From positions 4,960,001 through 5,024,000 of the forward strand of contig CP110631.1 of NCBI GenBank assembly GCA_026210745.1: a DNA stretch of 64,000 bases, written 5' to 3'. Origin of the DNA: Exobasidium rhododendri. Taxonomy: Eukaryota > Basidiomycota > Exobasidiomycetes > Exobasidiales > Exobasidiaceae. This document shows, in pieces, positions 54,010 through 64,000 of this stretch. Each line of letters begins with the position of its first letter. Position 1 is the stretch's first letter. The notes below the pieces were generated by a model. That model saw only the letters and a list, made by a program, of their open reading frames with translations. It was not told the origin of the DNA and made no database searches. A program made the translations under genes and the position numbers.

Positions 54010-55601
54010 ATGCTGCTCGACCGCCTCCCTACAGAAATCCTCGAGTGAGTGTGCAGTGAGGAGTGGCGGGGATAGAAGCGGATGTGAATGCTCATACCTT
54101 CGGCGACAGTCACATTGTAGGATATCTGCTCGCCATGGAAACGGAAAGACTGGTGGGATGGATATCAGTGCTGCAAGGAGGTTCGCCATCTCTGCTTTCC
54201 CTATCACATGCCAACCAATGCCTGCGAAGATGTAGCTTACGGGTGGCACAGCAGTACCGTCCAGTAGACTTGAGCGTCACAAAGGACATCGGTCAGATGC
54301 GTCGACTGATAGACACACTCCCCACACCATCCACCTACTTTGATCAAATACGACAGATGGAGTATGCGTGGCAGAACTGGGAGGCAAGTGAGATGAAGTG
54401 GAGGAACGACACACCAAGAGGAGGACCCCTAGATCACGCCTTTTATTCGCGAAGGGAGTGGCAGGTCGCAGAGGCAAAGAGAAGGAGCAACGAGACACAC
54501 GACGAGGGCGAGGGTGAGAGGCGAAAAGAGGAGGACGAGGAGGAAGATCTAATCGAACGCATCTTCGGCGATCGAGTCTATACGAACGGTCCGGATGGCC
54601 GCATGGATGTTCTTGGTTACGACGATGATCTTGATTGTGCTGCAAAGGGAATCATACCGGGCATCAACAGTATTGACGACGTAAAGAGGACTATAGTTGA
54701 TGTCATGACGCTTTCAAGAAGCCTTCGATGGCTGCACTGGAGTAGCATGCTACTTCCTCTGCCCGCAGAAGTTGCGCAGGCATTGGATCGAGCTGGCACA
54801 CTGGAGACGCTGATCGTGAGCGACGAAACTGCGCACTGGGGTGAGTGTGTGATAGGCTAAAGTATGCGTACAGTGATTGATCTCGAATTTTCCCTTCTAG
54901 AGGTAGAAATGAGCGAAGTCCCCATGTGCGTCGAGAAGCTCTTCTTTGATTACAGTCCACTCGTCCACTGCGGTCCAAAGAAATCCATGTTTGCGAAGCG
55001 GGAGACTATTGTGCCGACTACGCCGTGGCTGAGTGTCTCCGAAGACTCGGCAATAGTGATCAATTCACTGCAAGCCACCTCGTCTACTCCCCCTCCTCCT
55101 CCTCTTGACGGCGATCTGACGCGGAGGAATGGCTGGATACAATCGACAAGGCAAGATCGTATCATCTACTGGCTTTGCAATTCAGTCATCCGCGCTACAT
55201 CTGCATCATCGTCGAGACTCAAGTTGGTGGGACTATCGTCTGCCGTTCCTCTCCGTCTGCCTCTCATGCTTCCCGTCTGGCTTATCCTGGATCAAGTAGT
55301 GCATGTCAAGGCTTCTGGCATCATCCTAGCATCGACCGATCCAGCCGAGGAGCAAGAGGTCACACAACGAGGTATCGCTATCATGGACCTGCGACAGGAG
55401 CTCAAGAGTAGCCTACGTCAAGTGACGAAAGAGGCAGTAAAGACATGGGCTCAAGAAGAGGTGCACAATTCAAAGAAGGACGCAATAGGGAGTCACCGTC
55501 AAGAGATGGCAGGATGGATACTAGAAGACGACAGGTTGTGCAGTGCTGTAGCGAAGAGCATCCAAAGGCATGATGTACAATGTAATTGCAAAGAGGCGTA
55601 G
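54010..55601 (+). CDS. F-box protein, 488 aa
   Basis: Substrate adaptor of an SCF ubiquitin ligase, by family. Three exons: 54010-54044, 54110-54840 and 54901-55601. The N-terminus LLDRLPTEILDHIVGYL is a typical F-box core, built across the first intron. This fixes both the start and the choice of the CAG acceptor at 54109 over a later TAG. The rest is a helical region with LSHANQCLRRCSLRVA and a very acidic Arg/Glu-rich insert at about 150-170. The C-terminal half has repeated leucine-rich segments (SRSLRWLHW, DRAGTLETLIVSD) that may be degenerate leucine-rich repeats. No zinc or WD motif. The target is unknown. Confidence 0.78.
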
Positions 55602-55723
55602 ATGGGAATGACATCGGGTCTCAGGGCATTGATGGCATCTCACCAGCGGCAGGAGAAGACAAAAGGCGTCGGGTGCTAGAGAGGATAGGGTGCTATCGAT
55701 GTATATGCGATGACGACTCTGTG

Positions 55724-56092
55724 CTATGCCTGCCATATATAGGAATTTGGGGTTTTAGGCAGCATTTCTCCCGGCGCTGATTGTCTCTGCTTCTTCCATT
55801 GCTCCTCCATTGCGACGCCCTGCCAGTCGATGGGACTTGCCAGGACGACGTTGATAGAAATTTCACCCTGCAGTACCATCTGATAGAGGGCTCGAGATCT
55901 TTGACGACTGATCTCGACATTTTCCAAAGTCGTCTTGAGTACGCCAGATCGTCGATGATACGATGCAGATCCTTTGGTATTCTTCAGCGGGTCTTTGAGT
56001 TCTTCTGTGCAAGAATCTGAGATGTATGACAGGCTGTGATGATACCGGGAGGCGTGACTTGAGCTCAGAATGAAATCCTGTGTTGTATACAT
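55724..56092 (-). CDS. Possible small protein of unknown function, about 122 aa
   Basis: An open frame runs from 56227; the more natural start is the ATG at 56092, preceded by a TATA-like TTTTTATTCC stretch on this strand. The product is polar with a central helix-prone segment (LKTTLENVEISRQRSRALYQMV). No domain recognised and no splice support, so the call is weak. Confidence 0.33.
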   Translation of the reverse strand: MYTTQDFILSSSHASRYHHSLSYISDSCTEELKDPLKNTKGSASYHRRSGVLKTTLENVEISRQRSRALYQMVLQGEISINVVLASPIDWQGVAMEEQWKKQRQSAPGEMLPKTPNSYIWQA

Positions 56093-56853
56093 TGCCGTCG
56101 TTTTGAAGAAGGGACACGCAAAAGAGTAAGGTGTACGAATGCAAGTAGGAGATAAGATGAAAGGACCTTCAGCAGGCTTTGAGGGAATGTAGAAGGAATA
56201 AAAAGGAGTAGTTGGACAGACAGGCACTAAAGCCAGATCGTGAAGCCCTTTTCATGCTACCCATATACTTGCCCTCTTTCAACGGTTCCAGCACGACACA
56301 TATGATCCCACATCTGGTCGCAGACGTCGACTTTTGCTCAGCGTCAGACTTGGTGACATCCTTATATCCGTACTCTTTCCACCCGGAAACGAGCTTGGCA
56401 AAAGAAGGAGACAGTCAGATCGCGCTTACCCCGTACCCCGTGTAGCCGACTGCGCAGACTCCGCGGTCCTCCCGCGTCCTCTCCACTCTTCTTCCATCGC
56501 AGTGTGACAACATCTGTCCGCACGCGCCGACAATCTTTATTCAAGGTGATGTGATCTTGATTAAGCTTTTACCGTCCGTCAAGCTTTATTTTCAAAGGGA
56601 GACACGCTCGATGAAGCTTCATAATTTGCCCGTTCACACTGGAAAATCGCCGTTTTCCGTTTCGAGCGGACTTTGTCACTTCTGCGCGCGACCGAAGAGA
56701 ATGGGCTCCTGCCTATCCTCCTCACACGGAAATTCTCGCTCCTCACAAAAGTCAGAAGGCAGTGATGTGACAGTCACCGTATATATATAGTATGCCAGGC
56801 TTGAGGGTCGGTGCGTCTTTGTGAATTGCCTGCCCCAATTCTTTGCCCTGAAT
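56093..56853. other. Intergenic upstream of the degenerate SDR gene
   Basis: No gene supported. A TATA element lies near the downstream start. Confidence 0.4.
56780..56788 (+). promoter_or_regulatory. TATA-like box for the degenerate SDR gene
   Basis: TATATATA about 65 nt upstream of ATG 56854. Confidence 0.5.
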
Positions 56854-57982
56854 ATGACAATCCAAGACAATCGACACAGCATCATGAAGGCAGGGATGGC
56901 GCAGAGAGCGAGCATACTAGGCTCCTTCCCAAAGGTCTTTGTGGTGACGGAAGCCAGCACAGATATAGGCTACGTGGTCGTCAAGTATCTAGTGAGCCAG
57001 GGCGTCAAGGTGTACGCTCTCTGCGAGGAGTACCTCCGCGATGAACAAGCTATCCAGAACCTGAATTATCGCAATTACAGTGGTCATGCCATCTACGTAC
57101 CTTGCAAGAGCAATGACTTGAAGTCGACTCGCTCTGCAGCTGAGATGATCCTTGACGTGGAAGACGAGGTGAGGCGATGAATGGAAAGAGCATTAAGGAA
57201 GGGACTACGACACTGACGATTGATTCACCGCACAGATTCATGGAGTCTTGGCAAACGAGGATTGCCTATTCCACACCAAGCATATCGATCGCAACTCGAT
57301 ACAGTACTCACGAAAGAACTTCAGTCACCACTTCCTACTTCACCTGTTGAAGCCAGCGATCATCAACGCAGCTCACAATTCGCCAAGGGATTCTGTTCGA
57401 ATCGTGTTCACGACACCCTTACTCTTTACGCCGTCGATCGAGGTGGCTTGCGAGGAGGTTGTTTCTACAGAGAACGTAGCAGCGTCTGTGCAGGCCTACT
57501 TTGGGCTTGCGAACATGTCCGAACATCACCATCAGCGTCAGTACTTGAAGGACGAATTCATCTCAAACGGGATCGTGGTCGCCTTCCTGGATCTAGATCA
57601 AGTCCGTACAGACGTCGGTGAGTACAATAGACTCGATGGCGACTAGAAGATGTTGCGAAATATAGAAATATAACACCTTTTTAAATTTCTCACAGACGGA
57701 CGTTCTCTTGCGTACCAGAGCAAGTGGATCGACGTGACACTCAAGGCAATCTTCTTCGGTCCCGCCCATCACAGCGAGAAGGAAGAAAGCAGATATCGTG
57801 GCCTGACTCTTCTCTCTCCCGCCATCACTCCACCACCGAAGACCCCCGCAAAGCCAAAAGAAAGATCTCGATCGTGCTTGATGGATCTGGAGGATCTAAG
57901 TCTGTTGTCAACATCTACTACCTCACGCACATGCAGCGCTACCTTGTCGCCCTCTTCGCCTTGCTCTTGCTTCCTCTCATGA
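56854..57982 (+). CDS. Degenerate short-chain dehydrogenase-like protein, 327 aa
   Basis: Three exons: 56854-57168, 57236-57617 and 57696-57982, phases consistent. The fold pattern follows retinol-dehydrogenase-like SDRs: a first beta strand and nucleotide loop, VFVVTEASTDIGYVVVKYL, in place of VLVTGASSGIG. HAIYVPC follows where the second strand ends, and GIVVAFLDLDQVRTDV aligns with the usual VxxxxPGxVxTD. The glycine-rich loop has lost two glycines, no NAG block is seen, and the expected YxxxK is missing (nearest is RQYLKDEF). It is probably not a working oxidoreductase. The last 90 residues are Pro/Ser-rich and unlike SDRs, so the true C-terminus may be spliced differently. It lies upstream of a transcription factor on the same strand. 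Confidence 0.62.
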
Positions 57983-58716
57983 TGACACCACCGTCTCCCC
58001 AAAGAGGCTTGTACTATACTACAATCGCTGCGATAATTTCTAATGATGGAGCTTGTCACCTCTCCTGCCATACGCCAAGCCATTTGATTGGAAGTGGGGT
58101 ACATACACAGTCTTAGATCGTAGCCTTGCAGTGTCATGCGAGCTAGATACAATGACTGGCCTTTCAGACCCTAGATAGTCATTATGGGGTCCACTTTAGC
58201 AAGAATGAAAGCCTGGGCTACTTCCTACTCAGAGAGAGGGCGGTCGTAACCGGGACTAGCATGGAAAGACCCTCACGTCTCCTTTCCTACGTCCGCATAA
58301 AGATATCAGAAAGTGACTTTGCTTTATATGTTGGAAAAGGTATAATAAAAGATGCACGTCTGAAACGCTTAACTTTTCTTGCCTACGATTGAGTGGCGCA
58401 AGTTGCCCTTGTCCCCTTTGGCTCTTCGGAGCAACTGTAAATTGTTATTTCCCTGCTTAGATTGTGAGAACTTCGCAGAGACTTGCCTGGCTTGTGCTTG
58501 TCGCGTTCTTGTATGAAAATAAGCTCTACAGAAATAACTCTAATCTGTTGGGGACTCGCCTCTCTTTAAGGGCTCACTCAGTGCCTTCCTGCATCCTCCT
58601 GGTCTTGCCATGTCGCTTTGCACCCGAGCTGAGCTTCCACGTCCATCGCCTTGTCATCTCTTCATGTCTCTGCAGTACTCGTCTCTGCCATTGTCAAGCC
58701 TTCTACTTAACATCGT
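57983..58716. other. Intergenic upstream of the Zn2Cys6 factor
   Basis: No gene seen. The last 150 nt are CT-rich. Confidence 0.45.
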
Positions 58717-61363
58717 ATGAACAGAACACTTGATCGTCAAGGAGCAGGTGCCAGTGAAGCACGGCCTATGTCATGCACCGATTGTGAGTCAGCGTTCGGG
58801 GCTTCCTTCTTCCTCCGCCATTGAAGTGTCTGTCCTGCTCACTGCTACTATATGCATTAATACCGAAAGGCCGTCGGCTGAAGCTGAAATGCAATCGGGT
58901 GTGGCCCTGTACATCGTGTGTGAAGAGACACAAAGAACAGCTCTGTCCCCGCGGTCAGCAGCCTGGCCAGTGAGTGTGAAAGAAAAGGAGCCTTTTCGAT
59001 CAGCTTCTGTTTCTCTTTTGCTGATGACTACGGCTGCACAGGTCGGTTGAGGACGTGCTGTGGGATAAGATCGGAGAGCTTGAGGCGGAGCTCCGTGCCA
59101 CAAAGAAGCTGGTCGCCCGTCCTTCCACATACGACACTTCGATACCCCTTCCACCCACGCGGACTTCCACTCTCACTTCGCCAACGCTACCACCACCCTT
59201 GCAATCAGAATGGAGGAACTACAATACGAAGAAGAGAGTGAGGACTTCGTCTTCTTCGGAGTACGGCTCATCCGTCGAGTCCATCGTTGATCCGGTGGTA
59301 TCGCAAGGGAGGAATGCAGGCAATGATGGACAACACAGCGGGGCCGGCTTGCTCATCTTTGTAAACGACGGCGAGAGCTCAGACTACATCGGAGGAGGGG
59401 CCACGAGTGCCCATCGTATCGAGGTGAGTTGATGACAGTCGTCGTAAGAAGGCAGGGCGAAATCCTGCGCTGACTGACCATCATGCCCCCCCTTTTTTTA
59501 CAGGTCGCTGATCAAGCAGAAATAGTGCATTCACACCGACAAGAGTTCGTCAAGAACGTCGTCGATGCTTTGCCTCTTTCAGAACAGGCAATTAGGTTTT
59601 GCAACATCTACTTCAAACATGGATGTGTCGAATTCACAGCCATTCCAGAAGACGTCTTCTATACAGAGATATTCTCCATCATATACGGACAATCGAGCCT
59701 AGTGTGTTCCAAGTTGCAGTGGGCGATTCTCTTCCTCATCCTCGCCTTGGGAAATCACTTTGATCCATCCGCTCCTTGGGACGACCCTGCACCACACAGA
59801 TTCTTCAACATTGCAAGCTCATTGATCGATCCTCTTGACTTTGAAGACGAGCACACGAGCAGCAGCATCAAGGCTCTATTACTCCTCGGAATGTTCTCCA
59901 CCAACGCAAGAGCAAAGGGATCGCAGAGGAATTGGCCCTGGCTGGGAATGAAGATGCGAATTGCACAGTCTGTGAGTTGCGTTCTGTCTCATGTTTTCAT
60001 ATTGCCAAAGCTCACTGTAGCTCTGCTGCACACTCAATTAGATGGGCCTGCATCGCGACGGCTCCAACTTTGGTCTCAACGATGCGGCGATCGAAAGGCG
60101 CAGAAAGCTGTTCTGGGAATGTCAGACGTTCGATCGGATACACTCGCTCAGTCTGGGACGCCCCTACGCTATAGCAGATGCACATGTCGACACCCTGTAC
60201 CCGACTTCGTCAGATGAAAGCGAGACCTCCTTCAACACAGCAAAGTATCGTCTCGGTCAGCTGCGAGGTAAAGTGGCAGATGAGCTGTTCTCCATCAAGT
60301 CGACCAAATACTCGGTCGTGCTTGCGTTGCATGCAGACTTGATTGCACTGCAAAGCTCCCTCCACGCCTCACTTCAATGGAAGCCGGACATTGGTCTGAC
60401 GGAAGTGCAAATCGACGAAAAGACGTCCTTGCCTGATCTCCCTACGATGAGACGGTACTACCTCTTTTCCATGATTCTAGAGACGCAGATCAGTAAGTGT
60501 GTGGGAAGAGAAGTAGGCGCACTGCAACGGCACGCTGAAGTATTCTCTCTGCGCAGGCCTGCATCGATCTTACTACGTACGGGCCATCACAGAAGAAAAG
60601 GTAGACCCTCTCGACTCGCCATTCTCCGCATCGGTCATCGTGGTGATCGAAGCGGCAAGAAGCCTCATATCTGCCACAATTGCTTCGTGGAAAGTGTTCC
60701 CGTCCGTGTCCGGTCGTTGGGCCTTTCTTTGGGTCAGAACATTCTCGGCCGGAACGTGTATTGGGGCGATAGTGAGTGAGGATTCATGCGAAGGTATAGT
60801 GAACAAGAACTGAACGTTGTGGCCGATGTACACTTCATTCTCAGGCGAAACGATTTCCAAATTCTGCTCTGTCTCAATCTTCCCTCGGCGATCTATTCAC
60901 GCTGCGAGAGGGTTTTGCTCAAGCTAATGCAACGCTCCGTCTCAGTCAACGTCCACTGACAGGATGGCTGCAAGCTCTGGATGAACTATGCCTGGCAGCC
61001 GAGAGCAGCAGTGGGAGGAGAATCTTGTCGTTGATTCCGCCGAGGGACAATATGCACTCGACCGTAGATTTACTACGTGGCGCCACTCGCCTCTCGAAGC
61101 GACGCTATCTCAGTCCGAATGTTCAGGTAAAGAGCGAGGGTAGTGAGAATGCAGAGCAGCCGGCATCTCTCGCTTTTCCTATCCTCACCACTTCAGACGA
61201 CTCGTTCCTCAACAGCTTCCACGGTCCCTCCACGCCGATCAACTCGACGTGGAGCCAGAATGCGTCGCTCGATAACGCCAAGATACCCGATCTCAAGGAT
61301 TTCTACTCGCTGCTCGGACTGGACTGGAGCGACCAAAATCTCCTGGAAACTTCGGCGTTTTAG
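58717..61363 (+). CDS. Zn2Cys6 fungal transcription factor, 733 aa
   Basis: Nuclear regulator. Seven exons: 58717-58783, 58870-58969, 59042-59423, 59504-59971, 60042-60492, 60557-60771 and 60845-61363. The zinc cluster is split by the first intron: Cys 20, 23, 30, 36, 39 and 48, spacing CX2CX6CX5CX2CX8C, with basic RRLKLK inside. A coiled-coil linker (DKIGELEAELRATKKL) for dimerisation follows. The middle homology (Fungal_trans) region runs from about 190, with AIRFCNIYFKHGCVEF, WLGMKMRIAQSMGLHRDG, RRRKLFWECQTFDRIHSLSLGRPYAI split as RRRKLFWECQ and SLSLGRPYAI. Such blocks are diagnostic. The acidic, Ser-rich C-terminus may activate transcription. It may control the neighbouring exporter and SDR-like genes, by position only. 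Confidence 0.9.
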
Positions 61364-61714
61364 AAGAGGTACCATCTACGTGATCTGAATGTGTATTGAC
61401 GTACGGAGATCACTCCAGCGATCTGTAATAATATGTATACTCAAAGTCACACAACATGTACATACATAACAGCGACACCCTGCCCTGCCCTTCGTCCCGG
61501 CTTAGTCGATGTTGTAATTATGACAGTCGATCGACACTACACAGATGGCAACAGTGACGAGAGATTAAACTAGAGAAATTAAGATTGTGTGATGGTCATA
61601 ATAAATTATTTACAGGTTTGTTTGTAGTGCAAGGAGCGGGAAAAGATGGATTTTTACAAGTGTCATTCTCGGTCGTGTCCTGGGGCTCAGCTCCTTTCGT
61701 CTTCGAGAGTTTTT
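61364..61714. other. Convergent intergenic region
   Basis: About 350 nt between the transcription factor stop and the transporter stop. AT-rich, as expected for two 3' ends. No gene seen. Confidence 0.5.
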
Positions 61715-63503
61715 CTATGCTTTCGAGTCTTTCATCGCCAGCATCTTCTTGACGTCGCCACTTTCTGCGACCTTCGACCTTTCTCTGATCGAAGGGCCGT
61801 ATTTGTAGAAGAAGAAGGGAATGGGCAGCATGGCCAGGGAGACAAAGGCCAAGAGCGAGCCGGCCCACTGGTTGGTGAGAGCGTGGTACATCTGGTCGAC
61901 GTAGAGGGGCACTGCTGAACCACAAAGAGATCGAGCTAGCGTCTTGGCTGCTAATGCTGAAGCTGCTTCCGAGGGATAGCAATCGACGACCTGTAAAAAA
62001 GAAGAAAGATCATGGTAAGTTTTCGGTGACGATTTTAAACACTTGAGATAAGCACACATGTATGCGACTCACGTAGGAATTGGCAGAGATGTAAAGCATG
62101 ACGAAACTTGCACCTAGAGGAATACCGGACATCATTGCACCTGCCCAGTGAACGTAGGGCATGGAAGTCCAGGCAAAGATGAAGAGTGCAGCTGGAAGGA
62201 TGGGCGCTCCTACGATCATCAAGGGCAGACGATCTTCCGGTCGATTGAAGCCGAACTTTTGCTGTTGCTTGTGGTAGTAAGGTTCCTGAACGAACCAGAC
62301 GTATGTCATGGCGATTGCAATTCCCACAACAAGCGAAAGGAAAGTGAGGCCGACTTCGCCTGCGTTGAAGCCATGGCCTTCGGCGAAGACGATGGGGAAA
62401 GCGAAGAAGAGCAAGTACAGCAATCTGGAAAATAGAAAAAGACAGTGAGACTTTGCATCTTCCTCTTGTAGAATATCCATCATGTACTCACGAGTAGACA
62501 AGGCAGAGATAAAGAGACATGAAGATAATGATGGGTTCGGTGGCCAAGAGCGTGAAAGGACGTGTGATGGATGCTTTGAGGACGGTCAACAAGGCTGGCT
62601 TCTTGTGAGCAACGTGCCATCGAGGTTCACCAGTCTCTTTGCGGAGCTTGGCCGCTTTCTTTTCTAGGATGATCGGAGCGAGCGTCTCGCCAGTGAAGAG
62701 CGTGAGCACAAAGATGACACCGGTAAAGCCGAAGAGTGTCCAATACAGGTTGTGAAAGCCGTCTGTAGTTCCGACAGTGATGAAGCCACCGATGAGCGGA
62801 CCCAAAGCTGGGCCGACGAAGATCAGGGAGGAGAAGATAGCCATTGGGAAACCCTTTTCGTGTGGCGCCCAGATGTCGCTCAATGTTCCACCGACGTTTG
62901 TCATCGGCGCACTGGCAGCCAAGCCTGAGATCATTCTTGCGGCTAGAAGGGTAGCCAAGTTGGTGGCAAGCGCACACGGCAATGTAAAGACTAGAGGAGA
63001 GGATAATCTGCATCAGAAACACGAGATTCCTATTTACGCTCTCTCTCTATTCTTTCAAGGTGAAACTCACTAAAGTAGAGGAAACCGGTGATGCAGTATA
63101 CGGGGTATCGTCCGATTGCTTCTGACAAGGGGGCGAAGAGCATGGGACCAACACCGAATCCGACGACGAATAGGGTGATACTGAGATTGATGGGGACCGA
63201 GCCGACGTGAAGTCGCTCTGCAGCGCCAGTAAGATCACCGGTAGGCATAGACGAACCAATGGCGACCGAGAAGCACAGCAGACCACCAAAGGCAGTGATC
63301 AGCCATTTCCTCGTCTGGGTGAAGTTTCGCGGGTTGCTGGGGTCATCCTCCGAGAAGGTGACGAGGAAGCCGTCTTTCTCGCTGGCGACTTCGCTGGCGG
63401 TCGACTCCTCAAGATCCTTGTCGACAAGGTCTTCACGACCGACATGCTCGGTGAAGCTGTGGCTGCGGACTGGTGTCGCGTCGTTGAGGCTTTCGTTCGA
63501 CAT
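61715..63503 (-). CDS. MFS transporter, DHA1 drug/polyamine exporter type, 519 aa
   Basis: Plasma-membrane proton antiporter with 12 predicted helices. Four exons: 63503-63071, 62990-62492, 62424-62073 and 61990-61715. The cytoplasmic N-terminus carries the DHA1 hallmark NPRNFTQTRKW just before helix 1. Motif A is degenerate (APLSEAIGRYPVY). Helix 5 has the antiporter motif C variant (GPALGPLIGGF). The central loop includes ETLAPIILEKKAAKLRKETG, typical of the FLR1/TPO/CAF5 group. The C-terminal half includes the conserved NSYVVDCYP and SALAAKTLARS blocks. The substrate is not readable from sequence: toxic compounds or polyamines are usual in the group. Confidence 0.92.
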
Positions 63504-64000
63504 GCTGTACTACTCAATGGAGGGGAAGGGGGGGGCTTATTTGACGCAAGTACAGGAAGGGAAATCGGAAGGGGAAAATGATGTACAGACCCCTCTTTAT
63601 ATGTATGTAAACCCTGAACCATCACCGAACACAATAGATCCGGAAAAACTTGGCAAGATTCGGACGCCAAAACATTCGAAGGAGACGAAAAGAGAGGCCC
63701 TACGACGTTTCCAATGACAAGAAAGGATCGTGTCATTCATGCATTGGGCCAATTCTTTTGGTTCTCCTGTCGAAAAATCGGCCACTTTGTCCCGGGCTCT
63801 AGAGCCCGCTCAGGGAAGTTAGGCCGATTTAGATATTCACAGGGCTGTCCAGATACAAATTTGTAATAACGGTAGCAATACAAACGCGTACTAAGATAAG
63901 AACACGCGCTAAGAGGGGCATTACCAAAATATTTGACGAGCGGTAGTTGAGAAATGCAGCGAAAAGAGGTCTAGATCACACACGTTAGACTACTTTTCTG
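63504..64000. other. Promoter region of the MFS gene and window end
   Basis: A minus-strand C8 run (63528-63535) lies 25 nt upstream of the start codon and a TATAAAG element lies further up. No gene seen up to the window end. Confidence 0.5.
63595..63601 (-). promoter_or_regulatory. TATA box for the MFS gene
   Basis: TATAAAG on the minus strand, 92-98 nt upstream of ATG 63503. Confidence 0.5.

Overview
The window is nuclear DNA of a fungus, most likely a basidiomycete. Supporting features are compact genes with many short GT-AG introns (about 75-110 nt, donors GTGAGT or GTATGT), a tetraspanin of the basidiomycete Tsp2 type, hybrid histidine kinases, a GT15 mannosyltransferase, a Zn2Cys6 regulator and several secreted fungal proteins. 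A smut relative (Ustilaginomycotina) fits the style best, but I cannot fix the genus. I see no transposon, rRNA, tRNA or CRISPR array. I call about 22 protein genes with good support, plus a few weak ones. Exon borders were derived by hand from splice signals and reading phase, and spans cover start to stop codon including introns.

1-15 kb: a tetraspanin (minus), a Ser-rich unknown (minus), a first hybrid histidine kinase (plus), an SSUH2-like CxxC protein (plus) and a GT15 mannosyltransferase (plus). 15-30 kb: a second, PAS-containing hybrid histidine kinase (plus), a secreted GH3 beta-glucosidase (minus), a sorbose/mannitol-type SDR (minus), then a divergent pair. That pair is a membrane protein fusing a GH16-like ectodomain to an acyltransferase-3 domain (minus) and a membrane GT2 synthase (plus). 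It looks like a module that builds and acylates a surface or extracellular polysaccharide.

30-44 kb: a DUF3500 protein, an FAD monooxygenase of salicylate-hydroxylase type, a laccase-like multicopper oxidase, a formaldehyde-dehydrogenase-type zinc alcohol dehydrogenase, a His-rich protein, a glutathione transferase and a small acidic disordered protein. The redox enzymes suggest oxidative handling of aromatic compounds. Unusually small exons (12, 13, 15, 19 and 30 nt) are concentrated here.

45-64 kb: a five-exon unknown, a weak four-exon small gene, a 1080-residue mucin-like secreted protein with a duplicated Cys module, an F-box protein, a degenerate SDR, a Zn2Cys6 transcription factor and a DHA1-type MFS exporter. 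The last three may form a small regulated unit. Runs of 8-10 C on the coding strand recur just upstream of several start codons.
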